Below, piece after piece: positions 1-8,654 of a stretch of DNA of 40,384 bases. The notes below the pieces were generated by a model that had not been told where the DNA came from, searched no databases, and saw only the letters and a program-made list of their open reading frames with translations. How positions within the stretch are numbered: position 1 is the stretch's first letter; each line of letters starts with the position of its first letter. Origin of the DNA: CAZHRC01 sp964533865 (GTDB lineage Bacteria > Bacillota > Clostridia > Tissierellales > Peptoniphilaceae); NCBI GenBank assembly GCA_964533865.1, contig CAZHRC010000020.1:1-40384 (forward strand). Direction: 5' to 3'. Both the position numbers and the translations under genes were made by a program.

Positions 1-141
1 GCTGAAGCCATGGCAAAAGCAATGCTCGCACTAGCGACCAATGCGGCAGCTGGAAAAGATTATATCGAAGGCACCGAATACAAATGGGACGAGAGTGGCG
101 TTGCGGTGAGAATACCCTATCAACCTTTCACAGGTCAATAG
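1..141 (+). CDS. mglB: Galactose/glucose ABC transporter substrate-binding protein, C-terminal end (partial)
   Basis: Only the last 46 codons and the stop are in the window; the gene starts upstream. The visible tail has a helical stretch (AEAMAKAMLALATNAA) followed by a short strand ending VAVRIPYQPFTGQ, which resembles the C-terminal end of periplasmic-type galactose/glucose-binding proteins, whose final strands read VRVPY or similar. The identity rests mainly on position directly upstream of mglA and mglC. In a Gram-positive cell the product would be a lipoprotein that captures the sugar outside the membrane and delivers it to MglC. Confidence 0.8.
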   Translation, partial: AEAMAKAMLALATNAAAGKDYIEGTEYKWDESGVAVRIPYQPFTGQ

Positions 142-153
142 TATTACGCTGAT

Positions 154-182
154 AAAAACGCACTGCAAAGTGCGTTTTTTCT
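154..182 (+). terminator. Intercistronic hairpin with T-run between mglB and mglA
   Basis: An 8-bp stem AACGCACT/AGTGCGTT with a GCAA tetraloop (stem 157-176) is followed by six Ts. It has the form of an intrinsic terminator and lies 23 bases upstream of mglA. Since mglA has no obvious promoter of its own here, it probably acts as a partial terminator or as a 3'-end stabiliser that leaves mglB more abundant than mglAC. Confidence 0.75.
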
Positions 183-204
183 TATAGAAAAGTAGGAGGC
201 TTTT

Positions 205-1701
205 ATGACAGAAACCTATCTCCTGGAAATGAGAAACATAACGAAATCCTTCCCCGGGGTCAAGGCGCTGGACAACGCACAACTCGCCGTGCGACCGGGA
301 ACGGTACACTCACTCATGGGCGAAAACGGAGCCGGCAAGTCGACGTTGATGAAATGTCTCTTTGGCATCTATCTTGAGGACGAAGGCGATATTTTTCTTA
401 ACGGCGAAAAAGTACGTTTTGAAAACCCCAAACAAGCTCTGGAAAGCGGCGTTTCCATGGTTCACCAAGAACTCAACCAAGTGATGAAACGTTCCATCGC
501 AGAAAACATGATGTTGGGGCGCTTCCCCCAAAAAGGCCCTTTTGTCGACCACAAAGCCATGAACGACTTTGTGACCGAAGCCTTTGACCAAATCGGGCTG
601 AAATTTAACCCCAAAACCCGTATGGATCGGCTGTCCGTATCCCAACGTCAAATGGTGGAGATCGCTAGAGCTGTGTCCTATGATGCCAAAGTGCTCATCT
701 TGGACGAACCGACGTCATCCTTAACCGAACAGGAAGTGGATATGCTCTTTAGCATCATCAAACTCTTGAAAGAACGTGGCATGGGCATCGTCTACATCTC
801 TCACAAAATGGATGAAATCATGCGTATATCTGACGATGTGACCATATTCCGTGATGGAAAATGGATCGCCACAGAGCAAGTAGAAAATCTGACTACCGCA
901 AAAATCATCAACTATATGGTGGGCAGAGAGCTAACCGACCGATTCCCTGAACGGACCAACACTCCCCACGGGGCATTGCTAAAAGTTGAAAACTTGACGG
1001 GAAAATACCAGCCGAGCATCACCGATGTGTCCTTCGAACTCCGACACGGAGAAATCTTAGGTATCGCTGGATTGGTGGGATCAGGGCGCACAGAAGTCTT
1101 GGAACACCTTTTTGGTCTGGCGACCGTCGAGTCGGGGAAAGTTTGGCTCAAGGGCGAAGAGATCCACAATAAAATGCCTTTGGATGCCATACGTAACGAG
1201 TTTGCATTACTTACTGAAGAAAGGCGCGCCACAGGAATCTTTCCTATGCTAGGGATCACAGAAAACTCGGTTATTGCCAGTCTTAAAAACTTTAAAGGCA
1301 AGGTATTGCTCAACAATCGCAAAATGCGCGACAAAACCGACTGGGTTATCCAAGCGATGAACGTCAAAACCCCGAGTCAAAAGACGTTGATCAAAAACCT
1401 TTCTGGGGGCAATCAACAAAAAGTCATCATCGGCCGTTGGCTGTTAACCGATGCTGAAGTGTTGCTTCTCGACGAGCCCACCAGAGGAATTGACGTCGGA
1501 GCAAAGTACGAAATCTACCAGCTCATCATCGATCAAGCCACCCAAGATCGAGGTGTCATCATCGTCAGCTCCGAATTGCCAGAGCTACTGGGCATTTGCG
1601 ATCGCATCATGGTCATGAGCAATGGGCGCGTAGCTGGAGTGGATAAAACAGAGAACCTAACACAAGAAATCATCATGGAAATGGCTGCAAAGTTCTTATA
1701 G
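205..1701 (+). CDS. mglA: Galactose/methyl-galactoside import ATP-binding protein MglA
   Basis: This 498-residue protein is a tandem ABC ATPase of the carbohydrate uptake 2 (CUT2) family, close to the usual length of about 500. The first domain has a Walker A (GENGAGKST, residues 39-47), a signature LSVSQRQ and Walker B VLILDEPTSS. The second has a degenerate P-loop (GLVGSGRTE, near residue 290), typical of CUT2 ATPases, but an intact LSGGNQQ signature and LLLDEPTRGIDVG. It would power sugar import through MglC on the cytoplasmic face. The start is supported by AGGAGG seven bases upstream. The gene is followed eight bases later by mglC. Sugar specificity (galactose) is inferred from the linked gal genes; ribose or xylose systems have the same architecture. 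Confidence 0.95.
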   Translation: MTETYLLEMRNITKSFPGVKALDNAQLAVRPGTVHSLMGENGAGKSTLMKCLFGIYLEDEGDIFLNGEKVRFENPKQALESGVSMVHQELNQVMKRSIAENMMLGRFPQKGPFVDHKAMNDFVTEAFDQIGLKFNPKTRMDRLSVSQRQMVEIARAVSYDAKVLILDEPTSSLTEQEVDMLFSIIKLLKERGMGIVYISHKMDEIMRISDDVTIFRDGKWIATEQVENLTTAKIINYMVGRELTDRFPERTNTPHGALLKVENLTGKYQPSITDVSFELRHGEILGIAGLVGSGRTEVLEHLFGLATVESGKVWLKGEEIHNKMPLDAIRNEFALLTEERRATGIFPMLGITENSVIASLKNFKGKVLLNNRKMRDKTDWVIQAMNVKTPSQKTLIKNLSGGNQQKVIIGRWLLTDAEVLLLDEPTRGIDVGAKYEIYQLIIDQATQDRGVIIVSSELPELLGICDRIMVMSNGRVAGVDKTENLTQEIIMEMAAKFL

Positions 1702-1709
1702 GAGGCATT

Positions 1710-2738
1710 ATGTCAAAGGAAAAACTCATCTTGACACCAGAACAGAAGCGAGAACGCACAAAGGAAATGGTGCTCAACTACGCCCTTTACTTCATTCTCG
1801 GCATCATGGTGCTCTTTATCATCGTTTATGACCCTACATTTTTAAACAAAAACAACTTTTTCAACGTTCTTAGCCAAGCGTCGACCAGAGGCATCATGGC
1901 GTTGGGCGTGGCAGGGCTCATCGTCTTGCAAGGGACGGACCTTTCCGCAGGGCGGATCATGGGTCTTTCTGCGGCGCTTTCCGCATCCCTTCTCCAATCC
2001 ACCACCTACTCGGCGCGGTTTTATCCAGAGCTTGGGGAAATCAACATGCTCATCCCGCTTTTTGTCGCCATATTGTGTGGTGCCATCTTTGGTTTGATCA
2101 ACGGGTTTGGTGTAGCTGTCCTTAAAATCCACGCCTTTATCATCACCTTAGGCACCCAACTTATCGCCTTTGGTCTCATTCAAATTTACGTGGAATCCCA
2201 ACGCCACGGTGCACAGCCCATCGGCTCACTGGCACCGAAATACACCGCTCTTGTCACGGGCAACTTCTTGTTTATGCCAAAGCTCGTGTGGTATCTCGTC
2301 GCGGTGGCGATAGTCATGTACGTCATCTGGAACAAAACCACATTGGGCAAAAACATGTTTGCCATCGGTGGCAACCCAGAAGCGGCAGCGGTCTCTGGAG
2401 TTAGCTTAGTAAAAAACATCATGGCGATCTTTTTGATCTCCGGAATCCTTTACGGCGTGGCAGGTTTCTTAGAAGCGGCGCGCATCGGATCGGTCAACCC
2501 CAACACTGGTAACGCCTACGAGCTCGATGCCATTGCAGCTTGCGTCGTCGGCGGTGTATCCTTCTCAGGTGGCGTAGGGACCATCCCTGGGGTTCTCATA
2601 GGAACCATCATCCTTCAGTTCATCAACTATGGTCTGCAGTACATCAAAGTTAACCCCTACCTTCAAGTCATCATCAAAGGGTTGATCATCATCGTCGCCG
2701 TTGCCATCGACGTGCGTAAATACCTGGCGAAGAAATAA
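1710..2738 (+). CDS. mglC: Galactose/methyl-galactoside ABC transporter permease MglC
   Basis: A 342-residue polytopic membrane protein of the CUT2 permease family (BPD_transp_2). A hydrophilic N-terminus of about 25 residues is followed by roughly ten hydrophobic segments. Family-typical stretches include GVAGLIVLQGTDLSAGRIMG, NGFGVAVLKIHAFIITLGT, GKNMFAIGGNPEAAAVSGV and ACVVGGVSFSGGVGTIPG. It forms the membrane channel for sugar import together with MglA and MglB. The start has GGAGG (1701-1705) a few bases upstream, and the stop overlaps the start of the next gene by one base (TAATG), implying translational coupling. Confidence 0.94.
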   Translation: MSKEKLILTPEQKRERTKEMVLNYALYFILGIMVLFIIVYDPTFLNKNNFFNVLSQASTRGIMALGVAGLIVLQGTDLSAGRIMGLSAALSASLLQSTTYSARFYPELGEINMLIPLFVAILCGAIFGLINGFGVAVLKIHAFIITLGTQLIAFGLIQIYVESQRHGAQPIGSLAPKYTALVTGNFLFMPKLVWYLVAVAIVMYVIWNKTTLGKNMFAIGGNPEAAAVSGVSLVKNIMAIFLISGILYGVAGFLEAARIGSVNPNTGNAYELDAIAACVVGGVSFSGGVGTIPGVLIGTIILQFINYGLQYIKVNPYLQVIIKGLIIIVAVAIDVRKYLAKK

Positions 2739-3637
2739 TGATCAAGTGTTCAGAAATTTACGGAAGTTCATGCCGCATCCTCTCAAACGACGCATTGGAA
2801 GTTGCGGTCCTCGAAGATTTCGGGGCGAAAATCGCTTCGATTCGCCACCTAGGATCGGGGATGGAGTTACTCCATCAACCACAAAAAGAAAGTTACCAGA
2901 TCCCGAGTTACAATGCTTCTTTTGAAGATTTTGACACATCGGGAATCGACGAATGCTTTCCCACCATCGATGCTTGTGAAGTGAAAGGCGTCTATCTTCC
3001 AGACCATGGTGAACTGTGGTCCGTCCCATGGGAAATCACTTCTAAAGGAGAGGTATTGACCTGCATCGCAAAATCCAGAGCTTATCCCCTCACCTTTGTG
3101 CGAGAGATGACCCTTGAGGGATCCTCACTCCACCTAGACTATCGGGTGATCAATCTCGGTGAAGAAGATCTACCCTACCTATGGGCTTTTCACGGTTTGC
3201 AGTACTTTGATGACGACACCGAACTCGTCTTTGGCGACGTTGGCAGTCACATCAATGTCATGGCGGGAACAACCATTCCAGAAGAGTATAAAGCCCTGAA
3301 AAACTACGGCGATAAAGGGGCGTATAAGTTCTACTTTATCGATGCCCAAACCACAGGCGACTGCGGAGTCTACCATCGAAAAGCAGACCTGAGCATACGA
3401 ATGATCTACAATACGGAAAAGGTCCCTTATCTCGGCTGTTGGATCACCAAAGGGGGCTTCAAAGGCGAGTATAACTTGGCGCTTGAACCTTGCACAGGAT
3501 TTTATGACGCGTTAGACCGTGCGGTGCAAAATGAAAAAATCACCGTCGTCAAAGGCGGCGAAGAAGTGAAATGGCGCTTGACACTACACATAGGAAAGGG
3601 GTATTTATGGCAGAACTCAGATACAATCCACTGTTAG
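2738..3637 (+). CDS. Aldose 1-epimerase family protein (GalM-like mutarotase)
   Basis: A 299-residue protein of the aldose epimerase/GalM-like beta-sandwich family (COG2017), somewhat shorter than E. coli GalM (about 346). Visible family features are an acidic ECFPTID stretch, DHGELW near residue 90 and AFHGLQYF mid-protein. The expected reaction is interconversion of beta- and alpha-aldoses, here probably beta-D-galactose to alpha-D-galactose, the form used by galactokinase. The location between mglC and galT supports this. It starts on the last base of the mglC stop codon and its 3' end overlaps galT by 31 bases. It could instead act on a phosphorylated sugar, as some family members do, so I do not assign galM firmly. 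Confidence 0.82.
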   Translation: MIKCSEIYGSSCRILSNDALEVAVLEDFGAKIASIRHLGSGMELLHQPQKESYQIPSYNASFEDFDTSGIDECFPTIDACEVKGVYLPDHGELWSVPWEITSKGEVLTCIAKSRAYPLTFVREMTLEGSSLHLDYRVINLGEEDLPYLWAFHGLQYFDDDTELVFGDVGSHINVMAGTTIPEEYKALKNYGDKGAYKFYFIDAQTTGDCGVYHRKADLSIRMIYNTEKVPYLGCWITKGGFKGEYNLALEPCTGFYDALDRAVQNEKITVVKGGEEVKWRLTLHIGKGYLWQNSDTIHC

Positions 3638-4581
3638 ACGATTGGACTATGGTTTCGGCGAATCGGTCAAAAAGACCCAACATGCCAAAAGATTATTGTC
3701 CCTTCGATCCTGGCTCGGGAAAAGTCCCCGATGCCTATGACGTTTTCAAATACGACAACGATTTTCCCATTCTTTCACAAAATCCTCCACAACCTGATCC
3801 AGTAGGCAGCGACTTTTACAAAACTGCTCCCTCATACGGAAAATGCGATGTCATCTTGTATTCTCCAGATCACCACGGAAAATTTCAAGATCTATCGGAA
3901 GCCCACATCGTCAAACTCGTCAACCTTTGGCGCGAACGCTACGAAGAGCTATCTAAAGACCCCAACATCAAATACATCTTCCCATTTGAAAACAAAGGCG
4001 CAGAAGTGGGCACGACTATGCCTCACCCTCACGGTCAAATCTACGGTTATTCCGTCTTACCCATGCGATTGGAACGGGAGCTTGACAATGCCAAACGCTA
4101 CTACGAAAGGGAAAAAGAGTGTCTCATCTGCCGTATGAACGCAGAAGAAGAAGCTTTTAAAGAGCGAATCGTCGCGGAGAACGACTCCTTTATCGTCTAC
4201 ATCCCTTTCTTTTCCGAGTACCCCTTTGGGGCATACGTGGTCGCCAAAAATCATATCGCGAACTTTTCCGATTTCGATGATAAACTCACCGTGGATTTTG
4301 CCAACATCCTCAAATCGGTGATCGGTGGTTTTGACCTCGTTTACAACAAGCCCTTTCCCTACATGATGGGCATCTACCAAAACCCCATCAACATGGAAGA
4401 CCACAAGGACTCAAAACATTACTACCACTTCCACGTCAAATTCTTTCCGCCATTGCGTGGGGAAAAAGCCATCAAGTGGAACGCCTCCTCAGAAACTGGC
4501 GCATGGGCAAGCGGCAACCCGAGAAAAGTCGAAGAGACTGCAGTCGAGCTAAGAGATGCCATCGCGAGGTTTAAACCATGA
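3607..4581 (+). CDS. galT: Galactose-1-phosphate uridylyltransferase
   Basis: A 324-residue GalT of the HIT superfamily, class I. The enzyme exchanges UMP between UDP-glucose and galactose-1-phosphate through a uridylyl-histidine. The active-site motif HPHGQ is at residues 140-144 (context TTMPHPHGQIYGY), and a C-terminal HYYHFHVKFFPP block matches the second histidine-rich strand of the family. I chose ATG 3607 (MAELRYNPLLDDW), preceded by GGAAAGGGG at 3593-3601; an in-frame ATG at 3571 would add twelve unconserved residues and deepen the overlap with the epimerase. The gene still overlaps the epimerase by 31 bases and its TGA overlaps the galK ATG. Confidence 0.95.
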   Translation: MAELRYNPLLDDWTMVSANRSKRPNMPKDYCPFDPGSGKVPDAYDVFKYDNDFPILSQNPPQPDPVGSDFYKTAPSYGKCDVILYSPDHHGKFQDLSEAHIVKLVNLWRERYEELSKDPNIKYIFPFENKGAEVGTTMPHPHGQIYGYSVLPMRLERELDNAKRYYEREKECLICRMNAEEEAFKERIVAENDSFIVYIPFFSEYPFGAYVVAKNHIANFSDFDDKLTVDFANILKSVIGGFDLVYNKPFPYMMGIYQNPINMEDHKDSKHYYHFHVKFFPPLRGEKAIKWNASSETGAWASGNPRKVEETAVELRDAIARFKP

Positions 4582-5753
4582 ATGAAGTGATGACCCGATT
4601 GTCCAATGCCTTTCAAGAGCTCTACGGAAAACGCGGCAAATTGTACTTTGCCCCATCACGGATCAACATTATCGGTGAACACATCGACTACAACGGCGGG
4701 ATGGTCCTGCCAGCCGCCATCGAAATTGGCACTTACGCCATGGCATCGCAAAACGGCACCGACCAACTTCGACTGGCTTCTCTAAACATCGACGGCAAGG
4801 CAGAGGTTTCCCTTGACACCCTCGAAAAAAGAGAAGAAGGCGACTGGACAAACTACGCCATCGGCGTGGTGCGCTATCTAAAAGAAGCAGGTTATGCCGT
4901 CGGAGGTTTAGATATTCTCATTTATGGCAATATCCCAAACGGCGCAGGCCTTTCCTCCTCGGCTTCCTTGGAACTTTTGATCGGCACCATATTAAACCAC
5001 AGCTTCAACAAGGGCGCCATCGACCCTTTAGTGTTGGTGAAGCTTGGCAAAAAGACGGAAAATGACTTCATCGGTGTCAACTCGGGGATCATGGACCAGT
5101 TCGCCATCGGCATGGGAAAAAAAGACCACGCTATCTTGCTAAATACTGACACCCTCGACTACACCTATGTATCCGCAGTGATGGAAGGCGCGGTCATCCT
5201 CATTATGAGCACCAACAAGCGCAGAGAGCTTAGAGAGTCTAAATACAACGAGCGTCGAGCAGAGTGCGACGAGGCTTTGCGTCAGATTCAAACCATGCGA
5301 TCCATCGACAACCTTTGTCAACTAACGCCGGGAGAGGATTTTGAACAGATATTGGCGACCTTGACCGAAGATGTGCTGAAAAAGCGAGTACGTCACGTTG
5401 TCGAGGAAAACGCCAGAGTCCACAACATGACAAAAGCTTTAAAAGGACAAGATTACGCAGAGATGGGAGCGTTATTAAACGCATCTCACGCGTCGCTAAA
5501 AGATCTTTACGAAGTCACAGGCCCACATCTCGACGCCATCGTGCGCCTTGCTCAGGAACAAGAGGGTTGCTATGGCGCGCGGATGACTGGAGCGGGATTT
5601 GGCGGATGCGCCATCGCTTTGGTTTCTCCAGAAAAAGTGGAAGAGATCGCAAAAGTGGTCGCCAGAGACTATGAAAAGGAAACTGGCCTTGTCGGCGAAA
5701 TGATCATCTCAAAAATAGGCGATGGTCCACAGGTTCTCGAGGAGGTACTATGA
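4578..5753 (+). CDS. galK: Galactokinase
   Basis: A 391-residue GHMP-family kinase that phosphorylates alpha-D-galactose at O1 with ATP. The galactokinase signature is at residues 27-41 (PSRINIIGEHIDYNG), the GHMP phosphate-binding loop is PNGAGLSSSASLE (about residues 120-133), and the C-terminal glycine-rich motif is MTGAGFGGCAIAL. Length matches the family (about 390). The start ATG overlaps the galT TGA (ATGA); a second in-frame ATG lies four codons later and cannot be excluded. The 3' end overlaps galE in the same ATGA fashion, so galT, galK and galE are probably translationally coupled. Confidence 0.96.
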   Translation: MNEVMTRLSNAFQELYGKRGKLYFAPSRINIIGEHIDYNGGMVLPAAIEIGTYAMASQNGTDQLRLASLNIDGKAEVSLDTLEKREEGDWTNYAIGVVRYLKEAGYAVGGLDILIYGNIPNGAGLSSSASLELLIGTILNHSFNKGAIDPLVLVKLGKKTENDFIGVNSGIMDQFAIGMGKKDHAILLNTDTLDYTYVSAVMEGAVILIMSTNKRRELRESKYNERRAECDEALRQIQTMRSIDNLCQLTPGEDFEQILATLTEDVLKKRVRHVVEENARVHNMTKALKGQDYAEMGALLNASHASLKDLYEVTGPHLDAIVRLAQEQEGCYGARMTGAGFGGCAIALVSPEKVEEIAKVVARDYEKETGLVGEMIISKIGDGPQVLEEVL

Positions 5754-6730
5754 GCATACTCATCACAGGAGGTGCCGGTTACATCGGCTCCCATACCGTT
5801 CGCTATCTAGAAGATCGTGGGATCGAAGTGGTCATCGTAGATAATCTTCAAACGGGCCACATCGAAACTGTTGGCGATCGCAAGTTCTATAACATCGACT
5901 TGCGCGATGGCACTGCCCTCGATCGCGTGTTTAAAGAAAACACCATCGACGGCGTCATCCATTTTGCCGCTCTGAGTCTCGTCGGAGTCAGCATGAAAGA
6001 GCCCTACGAGTACTACGACAACAACGTCTACGGCATGCTCAGCTTGTTAAAGACGATGATGGACAACAACGTCAAACACATCGTCTTTTCCTCAACGGCT
6101 GCCACCTACGGCGAGCCTGAGAGCATTCCCATCTTTGAAGATTCTAAAACTGACCCGACCAACCCCTACGGTGCCACAAAGCTCACCATGGAACAGATGG
6201 TGCACTGGTTTGACATCGCCTATGGGATGCGCTACGTCTCCCTGCGCTACTTCAACGCCGCAGGCGCCATCACATCTGGTGACATCGGCGAAGATCATAG
6301 ACCAGAAACCCACCTGATCCCATTGATCCTTCAAGTCCCATTGGGAAAACGGGAGAAAATCGCCATCTTCGGCGACGACTATCCCACGCCAGATGGTACC
6401 TGCGTTCGGGACTACATCCACGTCACAGATCTGGCATCCGCCCATCACAAAGCCTTTGATTATTTGGCAAAAGGCGGAGATAGCGAAATCTTCAACCTGG
6501 GAAACGGTAACGGCTACAGTGTCAAACAAGTAATCGACGTCGCCCGGTTGGTGACCGACCATCCGATCCCAGCGGCCATCGAAGCCCGTCGCCCGGGAGA
6601 TCCCGCCTTTCTCGTCGCTTCTAGTGAAAAAGCCAAGCGCATCCTAAACTGGAACCCACAGTACGGATCACTTGAAGAAATCGTCAAAACCGCCTGGCAA
6701 TGGCATAGCACCCATCCAGAAGGATACTAA
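5750..6730 (+). CDS. galE: UDP-glucose 4-epimerase
   Basis: A 326-residue extended short-chain dehydrogenase. The NAD-binding motif GGAGYIGSHT is at residues 7-16, the SSTAATYG strand supplies the active-site Ser/Thr, and the catalytic Tyr140 and Lys144 lie in NPYGATKLTMEQ. It interconverts UDP-galactose and UDP-glucose, regenerating the GalT co-substrate and completing the Leloir pathway. GAGGAGG lies six bases upstream of ATG 5750, which overlaps the galK stop. The C-terminal half keeps GalE-type landmarks such as GTCVRDYIHVTDLA and FNLGNGNGYSV. It is the last gene of the cluster. Confidence 0.95.
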   Translation: MSILITGGAGYIGSHTVRYLEDRGIEVVIVDNLQTGHIETVGDRKFYNIDLRDGTALDRVFKENTIDGVIHFAALSLVGVSMKEPYEYYDNNVYGMLSLLKTMMDNNVKHIVFSSTAATYGEPESIPIFEDSKTDPTNPYGATKLTMEQMVHWFDIAYGMRYVSLRYFNAAGAITSGDIGEDHRPETHLIPLILQVPLGKREKIAIFGDDYPTPDGTCVRDYIHVTDLASAHHKAFDYLAKGGDSEIFNLGNGNGYSVKQVIDVARLVTDHPIPAAIEARRPGDPAFLVASSEKAKRILNWNPQYGSLEEIVKTAWQWHSTHPEGY

Positions 6731-6750
6731 GACTCATTTTCAATGCAAAG

Positions 6751-6784
6751 AAACAGCCGCAGCTTCCCTGGCGGCTGTTTTTTT
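6751..6784 (+). terminator. Rho-independent terminator after galE
   Basis: A 10-bp perfect stem AAACAGCCGC/GCGGCTGTTT (6751-6760 with 6771-6780), a 10-base loop, and a T-run reaching 6784. It sits 20 bases after the galE stop and ends the mgl-gal transcription unit. Confidence 0.93.
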
Positions 6785-6785
6785 A

Positions 6786-7110
6786 GGCTCTTTGTCAAAT
6801 CGTGTTGGTTGAGGATAGAAGATCGAAATAGGAGCCAATGGTGGTGAAAGGTATCACCGCTACCTTCATCGATTCATTGACGCCGGTTTAAAAACCTTTA
6901 AAGGTCTTCAATACTTGAAATCTCGACCATCCAACTGACTTGGCGAAACTTATATCAACTTTCAATAGCGCTCGAACAATCTGTATGCCATCAAATGTGT
7001 CATAAAGCGTTTCATCACCTCGATTCGGGTCTTAATCATCGCCGTCTCAGCAACTGAACCAAGAGAAAGTAAACGCATCACCAGCGCAAAGCTCAACAAA
7101 AAGATCGGGA
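6786..7110. mobile_element. Degenerate insertion-sequence remnant, copy 1
   Basis: It begins with a 35-base sequence (6786-6820, starting GGCTCTTTGTCAAATCGTG) identical to 8712-8746. Further homology to the second copy occurs around 6880-6905 and 7005-7095. On the minus strand both copies encode a related but interrupted peptide (here ending AMIKTRIEVMKRFM, in copy 2 AMIEIRIGAMKRFL), with stops in this copy. No intact transposase remains and no right-hand end was found. The terminal sequence resembles ISL3-type inverted repeats, but that family call is from memory and tentative. The remaining bases up to 7290 show nothing I can identify. Confidence 0.6.
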
Positions 7111-7290
7111 CAATTAATAATCATTGAAAAAACTTTTGAAAAGGTGTCACAAAAGTGGTGGCTGAAACGGATTATAGATGAAGGGGTGATTTCGGTGAAA
7201 AGAGTTATCGCATGAGGTTACGGTTTCCGAGTCGGATCTATCCTAAATCTATGGAAAAATTGAGAAGCCTAAGAAATCGTATCGTTATAT

Positions 7291-7325
7291 TTGGAGATTG
7301 TATTAAGCGTCAATATAATTGACGC
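7291..7325 (+). promoter_or_regulatory. SigmaA promoter with overlapping palindrome upstream of the CWB2 gene
   Basis: TTGGAG (7291-7296), a 17-base spacer and a perfect TATAAT (7314-7319) form a good sigmaA promoter. The -10 hexamer lies in the centre of an inverted repeat GCGTCAA-TATAA-TTGACGC (7307-7325). A palindrome sitting on the -10 box is the usual arrangement for a repressor operator. The repressor is not encoded nearby. A long 5' leader of about 110 bases would precede the start codon. Confidence 0.6.
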
Positions 7326-7436
7326 AAACAAAATTATATGTTGCGCTTGGGTAACATTCATAAAAGAAAGGAGGTATGAGATAAAAAATATGTCCGAAGA
7401 GTTAGAAAAATCATGTCAAGAAAAAGGAGAAACAAC

Positions 7437-8591
7437 ATGAATAAAAAAGTATTGAGTTTAGCATTAGCAGGCATTTTAACATTCACAGGGGTAACACCTA
7501 CCGTAGCGTTAGCAACTCCAGCGACACCAGAAAAATCGGCAGAGATCAAAGCGCAAGAGACATTGAATGTGTCGCGTATCAAAGGACAAGACCGCTATGA
7601 TACGGCAATCAAAGCTAGTCAAGCGACTTTTCCGAAGGGAAGTAAATACGTAGCGATAGCCAAAGGAGAAAACTTCATCGATGGGTTAGTCGGTGGTACA
7701 TTGACAGCACAAGAAAAATTTCCGCTTTTATTGGTACGAAAAAACACTGTATCTAATGAAGTGTTAGATGAGATTAAACGCTTGAGTCCTCAAGAGGTTT
7801 TTATTCTTGGGGGAGAATCAGCTGTTTCGAAGGAAGTTGAAGCAAAAATAGCAAATCTTGGGCTTAGAATTGAAAGATTAGCAGGTAAAGATCGTAAAGG
7901 CACATCGGATATGATCGCGTGGAAAAGATGGAAGATGGTAAATCCTGATAGTCAAGCAATTACAGATGTTTCAGCTGTTGTGGATGGGTATAATTTTGCA
8001 GATGCACTATCAGCAGCCCCGTTTGTCGCTCAATTTGATGGAGGGTCTGTAGGGTTCCATATACTGTCTGTTTGGTTAAATCATCCAGGATATTCAGGAT
8101 ATGATATGGTATTTGGCGGAACAACAGTCATTCCAAAAGGCGAAGCAGAAAAATATCGCTACGCCGGCGCCAACCGCTACGAAACCGCAGTAGAAGTGGC
8201 GAAGGCCTACAAAAACTTCTTAAAACTCGATATCGATACGGTGGTTTTGGTCAGTGGGGAAGATTTCCCGGACGGATTAACAGCAGCGGAGATCGCCGGG
8301 GTGAAAACGGGAGCGGTGTTGTTAACTCAAAAAGGCATGCTGAGCCCTGCGACTAAAGCATACATTGAAGGCAATGCAAACATTAAAAATGTCATCATCC
8401 TCGGTGGCGAAGCAGCAGTGTCGGAAGCGGTTGAAAAAGAGCTGAAAACCATAAAAGTGACAGCGCCAACCGCAAAAACCGAAGCGAAAGCAGAAGATAA
8501 AGCCAAGGCGAAAACCGACGTCAAAACAGAAACGGTTAAAGAAGAGCCAAAAGGCGAAGTGGTCGTCGATTCTGCTGTTAATAACGATTAA
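7437..8591 (+). CDS. Secreted cell-wall-binding (CWB2) repeat protein
   Basis: A 384-residue exported protein. It has a signal peptide (MNKKVLSLALAGILTFTGV, then an ALATPA-type cleavage region) and putative cell-wall-binding repeats 2 (PF04122 type), recognised by RIKGQDRYDTAI, VAIAKGENFIDGL and VFILGGESAVS for the first and RYAGANRYETAV, VVLVSGEDFPDGL and VIILGGEAAVS for the last. Repeats of this kind attach proteins to the wall through anionic polymers. The middle repeat is eroded (about residues 155-240), with only NFADALSAAPF and a weak MVFGGTTVI recognisable. The tail is a Lys/Glu/Ala-rich low-complexity segment. ATG 7437 is chosen because of AAAAAGGAG upstream and the signal peptide; an ATG at 7413 is less suitable. 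No catalytic domain is seen, so the function beyond wall attachment is unknown. Confidence 0.88.
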   Translation: MNKKVLSLALAGILTFTGVTPTVALATPATPEKSAEIKAQETLNVSRIKGQDRYDTAIKASQATFPKGSKYVAIAKGENFIDGLVGGTLTAQEKFPLLLVRKNTVSNEVLDEIKRLSPQEVFILGGESAVSKEVEAKIANLGLRIERLAGKDRKGTSDMIAWKRWKMVNPDSQAITDVSAVVDGYNFADALSAAPFVAQFDGGSVGFHILSVWLNHPGYSGYDMVFGGTTVIPKGEAEKYRYAGANRYETAVEVAKAYKNFLKLDIDTVVLVSGEDFPDGLTAAEIAGVKTGAVLLTQKGMLSPATKAYIEGNANIKNVIILGGEAAVSEAVEKELKTIKVTAPTAKTEAKAEDKAKAKTDVKTETVKEEPKGEVVVDSAVNND

Positions 8592-8603
8592 CCCTTAAAA
8601 TCT

Positions 8604-8623
8604 CTATCGATAAAAATCGATAG
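8604..8623 (+). other. Small hairpin in the 3' region of the CWB2 gene
   Basis: A perfect 8-bp stem CTATCGAT/ATCGATAG with an AAAA loop, 12 bases after the stop codon. It lacks a T-run, so it is not a terminator by itself; it may protect the 3' end or simply be a palindrome. Confidence 0.4.
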
Positions 8624-8654
8624 GGCAATGAGTTTTATGACCGAAGAGTGAACG

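Noticed and set aside
912..1367. Long minus-strand frame inside mglA, and similar antisense frames in other genes
   Set aside because: These are shadows of real genes in other frames, without ribosome-binding sites or recognisable domains.
7376..7384. ATG AGA TAA after AAAGGAGGT
   Set aside because: It would be a two-codon frame directly abutting the Shine-Dalgarno sequence; probably chance.
7390..7440. 16-codon frame (MSEELEKSCQEKGETT) ending in an ATGA overlap with the CWB2 start
   Set aside because: The strong AAAGGAGG lies about 15 bases upstream, too far for this start, and the same bases form the ribosome-binding site of the CWB2 gene. A leader ORF is possible but not supported.
8604..8623. 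Hairpin as the CWB2 terminator
   Set aside because: It lacks a T-run; the stem at 8655-8694 with seven Ts is the better terminator.
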